Positions 23,700-36,309 of a DNA stretch of 64,000 nucleotides are shown here, piece after piece (position 1 is the first letter of the stretch; the number at the start of each line of letters is the position of its first letter). The notes beneath the pieces are model-generated. The model was not told the DNA's origin and made no database searches. It was given only the letters and a program-made list of their open reading frames with translations. Position numbers and translations under genes: made by a program. The DNA is from Pararge aegeria (Eukaryota; Arthropoda; Insecta; Lepidoptera; Nymphalidae): assembly GCF_905163445.1 (NCBI RefSeq), contig NC_053200.1:744001-808000 (forward strand). Direction: 5' to 3'.

Positions 23700-26600
23700 T
23701 ATACATACATAAATAATAAACCTTCGGTTCCACGTTAAATCCCCGTTTCCTTTATCGTTGGAGCAAGTGATATCAACTAGGCTATCCTATTAATATTGAT
23801 GTGATTACGAAAACACGTCGACTTTATTAATACTTCCTTGCCCAACCGCAAATCAAGGCCGAGCGCACTTAGCAACCGAGCGCACTAATTACTGCAAGGT
23901 CTAAACGTTACGGTTCACCGCGAACAACTATTTTATATTTATTTTCACCACTCATCGCTGGAGCAGTTTACACGTAAATCAGATGTTTAGAGGTCGTTTG
24001 AACTATAAAAAAAAAAGAATATTTTTGATTCGCAATTTGTTGCCATTGTAGATGTCAACCCGCATTTGAGCACCGTGTGTCTATGCTCTAAAACCGTCTC
24101 TCCTATGAGAGAAGTGGCCTGGCCCAGCTGTGGGACGTAAACTGCCTGCGGATGATGATGATAATACATAATAACCAACAGTTGTATTAATACGAAAATA
24201 TGGCTCTGACAGACGGACAGTTACCTCGTAAGGCTGTGAGCGTACTGATGATGATCAAACCTGTAAGAATTTGTGAAATAAAACAAAGAATGTTATGTAC
24301 GCGAATGGTGTGACCTATACGTGATACACACAGTATTAAAAGAGACTTGAGCGTTATAAATCCGTGCGAAAGGATAGGTATAATAACTGTATCCAAATCA
24401 TAATCACAATTACCGCCAGTTAGCATTATACCGTCAAAAAAAAACTCGAGTTTCAAATACTAGCTACCGGTAATGTGTAGCCGGAACCGGAACATTAGTG
24501 TTCACATTTGAAAATGGTGCAATACAGTCGCTCTCCTCTATTTAGTAAATAAGTATTACGTTTTTTCACTCCAGATTGCGAATGCCCTTTATTTATTAAT
24601 CTAATCAAAAGACTTCAAATCGTAGATCGAAATATTTATGCTATCATTTGCTTAATGTTTAACATTTTCGCACGGATCGCTTTCATAATCGTACTCTATG
24701 GTAGCATCAGAAGTTTATGGATTACATTGGATATTAGGTATTAATTTGATGCTTACATAGTAACTTAGTCTGAGATTGCTTGTTAACTAAGCCTTTCAAC
24801 CTGCGTTGGAGCAGCATGGTAGGAGGAGGTAGCTCTATATCCCTTGCCTAAGAGCGGACGTCTGTGTCTAGACACTGTCCTCGTAGATAATAATTGAGGT
24901 AATGATGATTGAAATAATGAAAGCAGCTGTTTGTAACCCTGATGTATAAACGTCATTATCGACTCTTAGCTAATCACAGTTATTTTGTCTGGGGAAAATG
25001 AAGTCACAATTATGCGATAAAAGTTAGAGAACAGTTTCCAAGTCACGTCTCGCGTTCAGCGTTTGATTACATTTAAATATGCTGGCAGCGTCTCTCCTAG
25101 ATCATCTTACTATCCGCGACACACGTGGTTTACAGGGACTTGGTTATATAACATATATATCATCTTCATTTCATTTGCTTTAAGATTTCAAGTTTCAACT
25201 AATTATATTTTCTTAGTTTCTTGTCATAAAATTGTGAGACCCATCCGCTGAAATTAGCTGTTCTACTACACTTCAGCCGATTTCACTGGTTATTAATTAA
25301 TATTTTAATATTATACTGAATACATACATTTTTGACCCATAATAAAAAATATGGTTTACAAAAGCATGGTCTACCTAAAAATTCCATACAAATTTTCACC
25401 AGACGTCCCCAAACGAATTGATAAATAAAAGAACATAATATCAATAATGACACTATAATAGCACATTGGATTTTCATATGTCATACCTAACATAAAGCTT
25501 CTATGTACGGTGAATAAAATATATATTATACTATGCATCTTTTGTATATATTATAGAGCAATTCTTGAAATTTACTAGGATTCGAAATGGCTCTTTATAG
25601 GTCACATGAGTATATGTAAAACAAAGCTGATCTCATGGAAAAATATAGTCACTTAAAAGTCTTCATTTAATTTTCATACAGTTTATGTTATTACTTTAAA
25701 AGCATGCATTATTTACTTTATCTGGAGGAGAGACCTTGATAGTCTTTATTTAATTGCCTAAGGTTTTCATAAATATAAAAAAATTAATCAGAAAATAAAA
25801 ATTAATAAACACGGAAAGAGTTGCTAGCAACTTTAACGTCACAAAATATATTATAAATAAATATATTTTTAAGTTTAATGGAGTAGAAGTAGTATTAATT
25901 ATAATTATTAGTTTTAATTCTAGAGTTAGATGTTTTTGGCTCCATAGCACCACTATGCTCTAAATGCTCGTCTGCGGGAAGTCAGGATTGCATGCATGCC
26001 ATTCGTATGCATGTCGTGTTCTCGGCAACGCATTCTCAATTGCCACCATCTTTGTTTTGTGAAAAAGCTTTGTTGCCGCCAGCAATTATTATGTTGAGAA
26101 TTGAGCTGATTTTATAGATACGCTGCTATTTTTGATAACAGATAATAATAATAATAAAGTATGTAAGTACACCGCGTTTTGATAAGCGTATTTCCTTAGA
26201 TAAAATCCGTGACAATGAGTTCGGGATGGTAAATGTTAGGCTCGCTTGTAATGAGGTAGCAGTTTATAATACTAAAGCTATTTAATTATGTAGACAGCAT
26301 ATCTGTAAAATCAGCTTCGAAGTCATTCATTCCACATGCCACTTGCTGGACACATTCGATGTAGAGTCGACGTTCTGTATCGCCGAGCAGCCAGACGCGT
26401 AAATGGTGTATGGGGCCTCAGTGTGGATCTGTTTAATGGACATGGATGTTTTCTCTTGTTGTAAGGTGGGACGCAGGGCCCGGGCCGCAGACCCCACCTG
26501 CCCTACCTCCACTTACGCCTCTGGATGTATCGTACGTCAACATCTCTCACACACACCTGTCATCTTGTTAACAAACAGGGCCCGCTAACAGGATTACCGC

Positions 26601-28600
26601 CAACTTCTAAGCGTTCCAACAACGTTGTAATGTGACTTGCTTAAGCAGTTATTACACTTTAATATAACGTACTATAAATATCTATGATGTCTAGTTTTTC
26701 GTAATATCGAAACTGTCATATTATTGAATGCACATTGCCATAATTTATGAAACTGTGATCGTCAAATTTTAATCCTTCCATTCTTAGATATAATGGTTTC
26801 ATACAAACTGACACTAAAGGATAAATTATGGTTTAAATTTGATTGCACAGCGAAATAAAGCTTGATTTCGCTTTATTGAATTACATCACCATGACATAAA
26901 AATGATGATTCGTTATAACGATCCAATTTTTTTTTACGGAATACGTTGATAATGATAACTGAGCAAATCTAGGCTTACATTGATTTTCAAGAAAAGTTAA
27001 CGTTAAACAGGAAATGAAGTATTTTTCCAATATTCACATTATATTTAGATTTTATAATCCTAGAAATAACTGCCTCTTAAGTGAAAAGTAACATGAACGT
27101 TGAATTACTTATTCTTAGTCCCCTAAGTAATCCACTTATAGATCTGCTAAATTTGCCCTTTTCATTGGGATTGGGATAAAAGGTCATGTAAAACTGACAG
27201 ATAAATAACCATAAGTAATCTTAATAAATTCAAGCAATTTATGATTTCCATGAAATATATTTGTTATTGTTCTGCCATCCATCCCATTTCTCATAGTCGC
27301 AAAGGTGAGATTATGGAGTACTATTATATGGGAATATAATTTTTCTGCGTCTAATGTAGCAACTCTGTTTGTTAACTATTGTTATTTATTATCTGTTTTG
27401 AATAAATGTTCATGTTTAATCTGTATCTTCATTGATCTATCTTTTTGTTATCTTCTCTATTAGATATTCAAAGTGATATCGGTGCTAATTTGGCGGAAGG
27501 TTTTTAAAGCAGTGACACGGTCTCTTGAAACAAGGGTCCAAAATAGTTCTGCACTGATATATATATATAACTGCTGGAGATTATCTTTCAATATGTGGTA
27601 CAAGAAGAAAATCCTGAATGGGTGTAAATATTTAATTCGGTTATATTCGGTTTGATAAGAAAATAAACGCCTGCCATGACAATATCTCATAAATTGTATA
27701 ATATCGCAGGTGACTAGGCAGCTACTAAAGTGGAAAATGCCACACTAGTTTACCTATTATTTATCTTTTCTGACAGTTTTTAACGTTGGAAATGGCGGTG
27801 TAAAAGATATGGTTTTGTAATAATGAGTTCAGTGAAAAACGAATTAGCACCATCAAAACTAAGGTCATTATTTCCTTTCCATGCTGGTCAGACCAGCTCT
27901 GAAATTGCAACTGTACGTCTGGCTTTTTTTAACACGTCTCAATCTTGTCGAGTGAAGCATCTTGCACTTCATCATGACACTTCATCGTGCCATGATAAAA
28001 CCACAATGTTATGTACTGTTTGATATTGCGTGTGCCCTTCTGTATTGTGTTTAATATTGTGATCTGCTTTGCTTCCACTTTCTAAACTAACACTTTTATA
28101 TGCTCTTTTGTTAGCTACACGTAGCGTATACTTCTAAATTAAATGTTAGTTATTATGTGTGTTTTCAAAACATTTTCCTTTTATTAATTTAATAGGAATG
28201 CATTCGAACGATAGCATAACACTAGTTTTCTTATTATCTGTCTGCTTGTCAGACTAGTCTTCGGAACGGCTAAACCGATCTGACGGAAATTTTACACGCA
28301 ATACGCAAAATAAAAATAAAAAATTAAAATAAAATATCTTTATTTTCAAAAAGATTACAAAAATAAATTCCTAGTGGTCTCCACACTAGGTAGCCTGTAT
28401 CGTAGAGACCATGAATGACTTCTCATTTAGATTAGCATAGGAATAAACCCATAAATCTTTTATGGGTTACTTTTTATTGTTATATAACCCTCTTAAGAGG
28501 CGATATAGGGCCTTAAAGAGATTCCCATTTCACTTAAAGTCAAAATCATTAATTTTAAGGTATATGTAGATTAAATTTAGAAAAAAGCTATTAGTCAACG
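23700..28600. other. Long stretch without a recognisable gene
   Basis: Mostly AT-rich. Noted inside: a gat-repeat patch at 24145-24165; a worn repeat at 24790-24880; a minus-strand 61-codon frame at 26327-26512 in a GC-rich island (see findings); and a Helitron-like 5' piece at about 28240-28320 (ttcggaacggctaaaccgat). Nothing else could be supported. Confidence 0.45.
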
Positions 28601-28601
28601 T

Positions 28602-28760
28602 CAATTTCAAAGTCAAAAATATCTTTATTCAAGTTGGCACATAGATGACACTTTTGATGCGTACATTCCATGAACAATTTGTAAATGGTAGTGAGATGAT
28701 GGCGATAACCGTATTTGTAAACTTAAAACTCAAGGTATGAGGTTACTATAATTATATACA
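28602..28760 (-). repeat. Repeat D copy
   Basis: Contains aaatatctttattcaagttg, ttttgatgcgtacattccat and gatggcgataacc, in the same orientation as 2028-2235. Confidence 0.65.
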
Positions 28761-29427
28761 AGAACTGTACACATATTGTGAAGTGACCAGAGCCCCAAGT
28801 TTGCGGACTAAGTGTTCCATTACGATTAGTACACAATAATTATAATGGAAGACTTGGGTTCCGGGCAATATAAAAAAAACAATAGACCGTAGAGTGATAG
28901 AGTTTGTATAGGAAAGCGCAAAGTTAAATAAAAGCTTGTAAGAACTAAGAATGAACGCAATGCGGATTTATAAATGCGGTTTGGTACCCAGTACCAGAAA
29001 GCCAAAAAGAGATCGTTAGAGCGTGCGAAAACAGCGAGAGGCCGTTATTACATTTAATGTTTTGTGATGCGATATTTTACGCCTTTCACTGCTTCCGAAG
29101 TGTTTATTGAAATGGTCTGTTTCACATTTGTTAAAGTGTTTATTACTTTTAACAACTTTTAAAAAAACGAACAAACAGGTTTTAAAAATCTATTAGTACT
29201 TGTATTAAATTATTTTTTTCTTAAGTTAACTGGGTTGTATGGATAAATTACGAGATTTTCTTTCTGGTGTCTTAGATGCACCCTAAAGAACTTGAATCGA
29301 CTCATCATTTCTAGTATCGTATTGTTTTAACTGTTGTAAAATGGGCCCTAGTTAGTTTCTATTTTGAAGTTTGAACAATCTGCTGCATACTGCATTAAGA
29401 AACAAAAAAATCAGAAGTATTGGATAG

Positions 29428-29660
29428 AAGCAGGCGTTACTTTGCGGAAATCCATGATAAATTATTCATTGTAAAGTCAACATCTCATGAGAATGCTCCG
29501 GTTTCGGAGAGAAACGTGCGTAGAGGGTACATTGCCGAAGATCTCTTTGGTGTGGAGTATAAAGATTGAAGAAGTTATAAATAACACCATACAGATTCTC
29601 CTGCATTTCGCGGAGTAAAGCAAATTCGTTTGATATTTAAAACGACTACGATACTAAGCG
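29428..29660 (-). mobile_element. Repeat F copy with terminal repeat
   Basis: Starts with gaagcaggcgttactttgcg, then the interior in the opposite sense to the 11835 copy: gtaaagtcaacatctc, gctccggtttcggag, gggtacattgccgaagatc and acagattctcctgcatttcg. Confidence 0.75.
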
Positions 29661-29684
29661 TTTTAATAGAAGTAGAACTTTTTC

Positions 29685-29895
29685 TGCCAGCGAGCAGACT
29701 TTCTGTGTTCCCGTTTGAAGGGTCTGCAGGTTGCTGGTTACACGCTCATGAGGCTGAACATCTACGCGTGAGGTTGATGGATACAGAACGGAACACTGTC
29801 GGACGTATTCCTTGCATGCCCTGCGAGTTTGCTCTGTTTATAGTCGATGGTTTCAACTATCGGGTGGGTCGCCTGCTTGGTCCGTAAATTATTAC
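29685..29895 (+). repeat. Dispersed repeat E copy
   Basis: Contains cccgtttgaagggtctgcag, ccttgcatgccctgcgagtt and gtcgcctgcttggtccgtaa. The open frame over it is part of the repeat. Confidence 0.65.
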
Positions 29896-30569
29896 TTTAA
29901 AAAAGCGTGTAAATCTTATAGTAAAGGCATAGTTGTGATGTATTTGCCGGGCTAGTGCGCGTTTCCTTGTGATAACGGTACGGTATGATACGGAAACGCA
30001 CTCCGGGGCAACGGTCTCTTGCGATTAACGATCGTGGCTAAATCGGTCTGCCTTTCCTTTCCTCTGTGTTGCCACTGGCCATTGCTGTTCACTTTGTTAT
30101 ATGAGCGGAAATAGGTGGTTCATCTACAACTGTAAATGAAAACTCAATTAATACTTCAGAGGCTTTGGGGGTACATTTATTTACTGTATCTGAGGTTTTT
30201 CGAGAAAACTATTGCCATAGTTTTTACTGAAATAATTCATATACAGCAGCCCATTATATGCAAAAGTAAAATCAAGTGACTGCTATCACTTTATAAGTTA
30301 CGCTTCACGTATGTACGGCTAGGTCTTTTATCTTCATTAGTTGTCATAAGTAAACACTTAGATAGTTTTGAAAATAATAATGCTTCTGTTGATTTAATGT
30401 TTTTACAGGGTGACTCCTTGTGAGATATACTTATGCACCCTTCAACAGTATTTCGTAATTCCATAACACGTTGTATAGTCTATCATTCCCGCATTCCTTC
30501 CTCCTTCATGGGTTGCGGCACCGAAAATAAAGTCGGGTTTAAGCCCGGTCGGGCTAGTGATTAAAATGT

Positions 30570-30815
30570 GGCTAAAAAACCGACCCAATGCGAGTCGGAC
30601 TCGCGCACAAATCTTTTTGTATCATTATCTTGGAGCCCCCTTAAATATTTATTTTAGTATTAACAACAGAAATGTTATATATATGTATGTTTCGAAATTC
30701 ATCTTTCTATCACGGTTCATGCGATTCAACCTGGTAACAGACGGAAAGACAGACAGACGATCGGACAGCGGTGTCTTAGTAATAGGCCGGGACCCTTTGG
30801 GAATGGAAACCTAAG
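30570..30815 (+). mobile_element. Dispersed repeat with gcgagtcggactcgcgcac
   Basis: Starts gctaaaaaaccgacccaatg, followed by gcgagtcggactcgcgcac, ggagcccccttaaatattt, tatcacggttcatgcgattc, an (acagac)-rich patch, and ends gggaccctttggg.atgg. This unit is familiar in moth and butterfly genomes; its class is uncertain to me. Confidence 0.65.
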
Positions 30816-31504
30816 AACTGAAGGAAAAAACATAAGGGCAGAATTGTAAATAATTGAATCCTACAGGGTTATTTTTTGTACATTGCCAATGTTTTCAGAG
30901 GCAGTTACGGATCGTTAATTTAATCTTCCTGTGAAATATAAACCATGTTTAAATTTTATGTTTTTGTAAATGTAATTCCCGCACTAGAATACTCAATGTG
31001 TGAGCACCACTGCAAAATTCATAGTCAAAGTTATGTCTGTATACCGTGAACAGGTTAATGAACTTCGTATTGAATGCATCGATCGAGTGGCCTTGCGTTT
31101 TCATAAATAAGGATTCTGGGGGTATTCTAATCGATGTATTGTTAAAACCACCATGTGTTACCCATAAACCATGGCTAATCTACTAAACCTAAATGAAAAT
31201 TAGCTGCATATATTATGTTCGAGTATTTCTTCGCGTAGAGGCAGTAAAGTCCCATGGGCCTCGTGCTTGACGTCACGGTACTAAGCCTAGTACCTACGTA
31301 CAAGAGAGTAAAAATTAATTACTATTTAGTTGACCGTCAACTCGCATAGGAATAGAACGTTGGTTCCAACGTCTATTTATCTTTGGCCTCTATTCAGCTG
31401 TAGGCTAATATAATTAATGCATAACAAGAACTATATAAATAAAACTTTAAAGCTTCAATTGCATACAATAGATAATTTTCCTTTAAGATTTCATACCATC
31501 ATAT

Positions 31505-31507
<3 letters not shown>

Positions 31508-31541
<34 letters not shown>
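31508..31541. repeat. (AT)17 microsatellite
   Basis: An uninterrupted at-dinucleotide run of 34 bases. Confidence 0.95.
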
Positions 31542-31543
<2 letters not shown>

Positions 31544-32485
31544 CATGATAATCCTAAAAGTTTTACCTAATACATTTGGTTTTTAATCCAGTTGTCACTT
31601 TTAGGTCTTCATCGAATGTTCAGTAAGCTTAACATACGATTTCGAGCCATGACCATGGTAAAAACGATCCATAAACTATACATTGACTGACTGATTGAGT
31701 TACTTACAATTCAATTTCTTCAAGTCAAGTTCAAGTTGAATGTGAGCGTTATCTCATGCCGGTAACGCTCTTGCGTTTAACTGCTTTCAGGGTTATGCTG
31801 TAATGCAGTACGGCCATTACCTATCCCTCAGAAAAAAAGGCGGTTAAAACCATTGCATAAATTCTCTAATTTGCGCTCGCCTTAAAAAGGCAAATATAGT
31901 TGCTACCGACATCGGTCATGTTCTTTTAGCCAATGTTTTGAGAGGGCATAGGCTATTCTGAGGTGGTGCTTGCTTAAAGCCAAAAGTTTAATGGTGATAC
32001 CGCGTTAGAAGGGCAGGTCAAGTTTCAGAGAACATGCTTCAGATTGTATTAAGTAACCTGTCTAAGGCTACTGAACATAGTCTCTTCAAGACTAATAAAA
32101 AAGGCATATACTAATTTCGGCATCGAGAGCCGTAGCTTTGTGGTGAAGCGCTCAGGCCGCTATTGCCAGAAAGTCGCAGTTTCAAATTCTGTTGCTTCCA
32201 GAATTTTTATATGTATTAAAAAAAATATTACCACCATTTATTACAATTTCGGTACTGAAGTCGCCCGTAGGGGTCGCTTTTAGGCTCATTATGGGATATC
32301 GGAACCATTTTAAGATCATTATGTTCCAACTTCTGGTTTGGAGTATAACAAAACAATTTTTTTTAAATTTTTTATTGCTTTCACGTAAACATAGGTATAT
32401 AGCACACAATAATGTAAGAAGGTAGACAAGAATATGAACATGAAGCCCCGTCAGGGCATTGCAATTTAAGTTGTAAGAAATTATT

Positions 32486-32849
32486 TTAAACAGATTTTTT
32501 TTCGTACTTCTTAGTGGTTGACTTTTTCAAGCACTCCCTACATGTTGCCCACGCCCTCTTGTGCGCAGAGGCACAGGTTAACGAACCACGTGTAAACACA
32601 TCGGAGTCGGAGATAAACCGGCCGGGTAGCGAGGTCGCGAGCGATGCTCCGTCGCTGAACCGCCGACGTGCTTCGTGCACTTGTCTCGGTTGTAACGGGA
32701 TTCCTTCCACTTTTTGCTTGGTTACTTTATTTTTATTGTGTATCGATATTGTGTTTTTAACCGACACTAAGTATAGGGGAACAACAATTCAATGCGATTT
32801 TGAAGTGAAAATTCTAAGGCGGTGGGGAGATCAAATAAATTTAGTTTGA
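32486..32849. other. GC-rich island with long open frames on both strands
   Basis: A plus frame of 111 codons (32514-32849) and a minus frame of 93 codons (32767-32486) overlap in a GC-rich patch centred on 32560-32710. The minus product has an Arg- and Ser-rich middle (RRRFSDGASLATSLPGRF) and a Lys-rich end. I recognise neither. It could be a repeat remnant, an exon or a regulatory island. Confidence 0.3.
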
Positions 32850-32913
32850 GAGTATCATTTTGGGAGGCATTTCAAGGTCACGTTTAGTCATATTTTTTTA
32901 TTCCACTATATTA

Positions 32914-33275
32914 TTTAGCCCTTGACTGCAATCTCACCTCGTGGGATGATGCCGGTCTAAGATGGTGACGGGTTACCGGTTAGGGGTATCTCCCATCAGA
33001 GTATAAAATAAATAAATACAATAAAATATCATATATTCGGGCAAAATAAAAAAACACACACCTATTGTAACTTACAAATAAGGTGCCATGGAATAGGGGA
33101 CTCCAAAAAAATTAAAATATTTTCTGACTCTCGGAGGCCAGGCACCCTTTTACTTATTTCTAATTTATTTTAAGTACCGAGCAGACCAGAGGAAATTCAG
33201 AAATTATAAATTCCCAACCGGTGGACCACACACTTCAAAGCTCCCACCGTTGCGCCAGGGAGGTCGTCTAAATAT
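32914..33275 (-). mobile_element. SINE family C with readable tRNA-like head
   Basis: agcccttgactgcaatctca at the left, and accagaggaaattcagaaat toward the right. The head, reversed, is ccaccgttgcgccagggagg. About 160 bases in the middle (33005-33165) do not match and may be an insertion. Confidence 0.7.
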
Positions 33276-33430
33276 CTGGCTACGTGAAATAAATGAAAGA
33301 TATAACATAGAGCGGAGAAAGATAGGAGAAGCAGAAACTGCATTCTCTAATACAATCGCGTTGTAAGCGTCAGACGCAGGAGATGAGACAAAGATTTTAA
33401 TTCAGCAAACGGAAAAAGCAAAAAACTTAC

Positions 33431-33630
33431 ACTTCTGTCCACTCATAGACTCGCTTCTTTACTACAATGTAGTCCGCGCCTGATATAATTAAACACTGCT
33501 CTGTAAAACAAGCCACCCAAAAAGTGTCTCCAAGCTGAAAAGCACTCTCGTTTAGAGTTTCAGGACAACTGAAAATACGTTTATAGCGAAATGCATGAAA
33601 TTCTCTACATATTAACTCTTTCATTTAATG
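33431..33630 (-). CDS. Exon-like ORF, minus strand, unknown protein (intact copy)
   Basis: Read on the minus strand: a long pyrimidine tract (ttttatttttctgctcaag) ends just before 33630, then an ATG at 33624. 64 complete codons run to a GTAAGT donor at 33430-33425; read-through reaches a stop at once. The product starts MKELICREFHAFRYKRIF and includes NESAFQLGDTFWVACF and CLIISGADYIVV. There is an in-frame stop just before the ATG, so if real it is a first coding exon. I do not recognise the protein. It lies antisense within the probable RanBP9 first intron and is duplicated immediately upstream. Confidence 0.5.
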
Positions 33631-33862
33631 CTTGAGCAGAAAAATAAAATCCACTCATAGACTCGCTTCTTTACTACAATGTAGTCCGCGCCTGATATAA
33701 TTAAACACTGCTCTGTAAAACAAGCCACCCAAAAAGTGTCTCCAAGCTGAAAAGCACTCTCGTTTAGAGTTTCAGGACAACTGAAAATACGTTTATAGCG
33801 AAATGCATGAAATTCTTTAGATATTAACTCTTTCATTTAATGCTTGAGCAGAAAAATAAAAA
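33439..33862. repeat. 212-base tandem duplication (two copies)
   Basis: 33439-33650 and 33651-33862 are almost identical, each starting ccactcatagactcgc and ending in cagaaaaataaaa. Only a few substitutions separate them (for example near 33604 against 33816), so the duplication is recent. The unit holds the minus-strand pyrimidine tract, the acceptor and most of the exon-like ORF. Confidence 0.95.
33643..33842 (-). pseudogene. Second copy of the minus-strand exon, donor lost
   Basis: A near-identical tandem copy of 33431-33630, offset by 212 bases. The pyrimidine tract and acceptor are kept (ag just before 33842). The ORF differs at only a few positions near its start (ISKE in place of ICRE). 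After VYEW the sequence runs into the next copy's upstream intron (ILFFCSSIK then stop) rather than into GTAAGT. It can be read as an exon copy whose 3' splice site survives and whose 5' splice site was cut off by the duplication breakpoint. Confidence 0.5.
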
Positions 33863-33947
33863 AACCTGGACCACATGTTCATATTTGACCTCATTTGAAA
33901 TGTATAGAAAAAAATAGTTCCAGTTAACTAATTGTTAAAGTAAAGTT

Positions 33948-34042
33948 TAAAATAGTAGTAATAGTTAATAGTAATAATATTTGAAATAGTTAATAGTTAA
34001 ATAGTTATTAGTTATTAGTTGAAATAGTTATTAGTTTTAATA
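33948..34042. repeat. Degenerate (atagttattagtt)n low-complexity patch
   Basis: Repeated tagttaatagt, atagttattagtt and gttattagttgaaatagtt units with irregular spacing. Confidence 0.8.
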
Positions 34043-34822
34043 GTTTCATTTCGTTTTTGCTGTCGCTTCCTTTTTTCAGTCATATTTCTAACTTACATGT
34101 TGTTGATTTAAATTCGAATTATTGTGTGATGTGTGTCGTAAATGATAGTTAAAAACAAGGCTGCCAGCGAATAGGTTCACGTCATTCATACCATATCAAC
34201 CGATCAAGGTTCACTCCTGGACATATTATGAATTTTCGACCATTGCAGTGGTTTTAAAACACTGACTAGGGGGTCGCGGTTCACCTTGAGACCTCAACGT
34301 TTAGTGTATAGCGTCCTCCGAGCTGCTGAATGCTAACAGTCACTTTGGCGCTAAACTCGCTGAGTTACCAGGAACTCTGATTTTTACTAGAGTTCTCCCA
34401 ATTTCTTACTTGATTAAATAGTGAAACCCCGAATGTAGTTCTCTGAATGTTCCTGAGCATTCAAATGATAGTTTCACCAGATTACGGAGCCATAATGAAG
34501 TAATTTATAGGTTTAAGAGAGGTATTGCGTCAAACCATTTTCTCGTAAAAATAGACCGAAAAAATAGTAGACATAAGTAAATATATCGTGTCGCGCACGT
34601 TAGCCCTACTTAGGCGGCGTATTTATTTTTTTAAACATGATGCATGTCTGTGTGTCTGTCTGTCTGTGGCATTGTAACTCCCGAACGGAAGTACAGATTT
34701 TGATTTTATTCTTTTGATTGAAAGATGACTTAGTCGGGGTTAGCTATGGTTGATAAAAATCGGTCCAAATGGCCGCGGCTACAAAATGGCGGATAGCATA
34801 TTTCTTCACAACTCTCAATATT

Positions 34823-35093
34823 TGACGGCCGACTGACGCAGTGGTCAGCGACCCTGCTTTCTGAGTCCAAGGCCGTGAGTTCGATTCCCACAACTGGAAA
34901 ATATTTATGTGATGAACATTATTGTTTTTCAGTGTCTGGGTGTTTATCTATAATTATAAGTATTTATGTATATTATTTACAGAAATATTCATCAGTCATC
35001 TTAGTACCCATAACACAAGCTACGCTTACTTTGGGGCTACATGGCGACGTGTGTGTTGTCGTAGTATATTTATTATTTATTTATTTATTTAAT
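34823..35093 (+). mobile_element. SINE family A, full length
   Basis: gacggccgactgacgcagtg, gagttcgattcccacaactg, the body motifs, and a tttattta tail. Confidence 0.9.
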
Positions 35094-35099
35094 ATGGGT

Positions 35100-35480
35100 A
35101 TCAAATGAAAGGGCTTGACTAGTAGAATACTAGTCTAATAATATTTTTGACAATCCTATCAATTTAATTGTATCAGGCTTTTCGTGCATACTATTTTTAT
35201 TATTTATGCCGGGAGTTTTTTAAATTTTTATTTTTATTTTGTTCCTTACACAATTGGATGTTTTTGTGCGCACAACTCGTAGAAATGACGAGCGCGCTAG
35301 AATGCGCGCGTATTTTGAAGCCAGTCCAAATGCGCAGTGTCACTATTGAACAAACACCACAAGGTCGGCGGAGTTGATGACCCCGCGGATCTTGGAAACA
35401 CGGCGCCGATTGCCGCGCGTAGCGTGCGCATACTGGCCCCATGACTTTACACGCAAGCCATAACTATCCCACAGTTGGGC
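35100..35480. other. GC-rich patch, no gene recognised
   Basis: 35280-35440 is GC-rich (gcgcgctagaatgcgcgcgt, ccgattgccgcgcgtagcg) with open frames on both strands. No domain or splice context was seen. Confidence 0.35.
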
Positions 35481-35586
35481 ATGGACTTTAATTCACTACA
35501 ACTTAGCCCTTAAATGCGATATCTTGTCATTGATCATGGAATCAGAGATGTGGGCTGACATGACAGGGATGTGGCAGTTATATTTG

Positions 35587-35935
35587 ACTAGCTGTTTTCG
35601 CTTTAATTAACCGTTTGTTTTCCCAGAATAAAAAGTAGCCTATGTTACTATCCGTCCTTTCACCTAACCTTATGCCAACAATCAAGTAGATTGGTTGCTT
35701 AGTTAGGGCGTCTAAGAAAGACAAACACACAAACACACTTTTGTATGTATACCTATCTTATCGTTATCTACGCGGTATAGTACCGGAACGCTAAAACGTA
35801 TCGCGACATGTCTTGGTTATACCATATATCCCATACCACCAGATTATACCATTCCCAGTTACAAATGTCGGGGACCTCCCATTTATAAAATCACAACGCA
35901 ACGAATTGCTCCGGTCCACAAAAGTCCGGTACATT
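35587..35935 (-). mobile_element. Helitron-like piece followed by SINE family C piece
   Basis: 35587-35750 starts actagctgttttcgctttaa and ends cacaaacacacttttgtatg. 35765-35935 is family C (gtaccggaacgctaaaacgt, cggggacctcccatttataa). Confidence 0.5.
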
Positions 35936-36309
35936 TTTTTTGATGATTATAATTATATTTATAACCAATAAACTACACATAACCAATCAACAACCCGATA
36001 AATGAAACCATATGATATATTCTTGAATTAATTATTTCACCTTGAAATTCATGTAACAACTAAAAATCAATCCACCAATGCGGTTCCGAAACTGCTGCGT
36101 CAAGTTCGCCCGTGCGACCTCTAACTACTCTTAGGGTCAGATGGCAGTGTCCCCGGGACCTCTAAGGTAGGGTATCTACCCTTAACCTTTAATCTTATCA
36201 GGAGTGCAAAAAAAGTATCGATATACATAGTATCGATGTTTACAAAAATAAAATTGCAATATATATTAAAAAAAAATCGATGCACTAACACATATTATTC
36301 TATTATGAT

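Noticed and set aside
35200..35442. 80-codon minus-strand frame in a GC-rich patch
   Set aside because: No recognised domain; Cys/Arg-rich composition is typical of chance frames, and there is no splice context.
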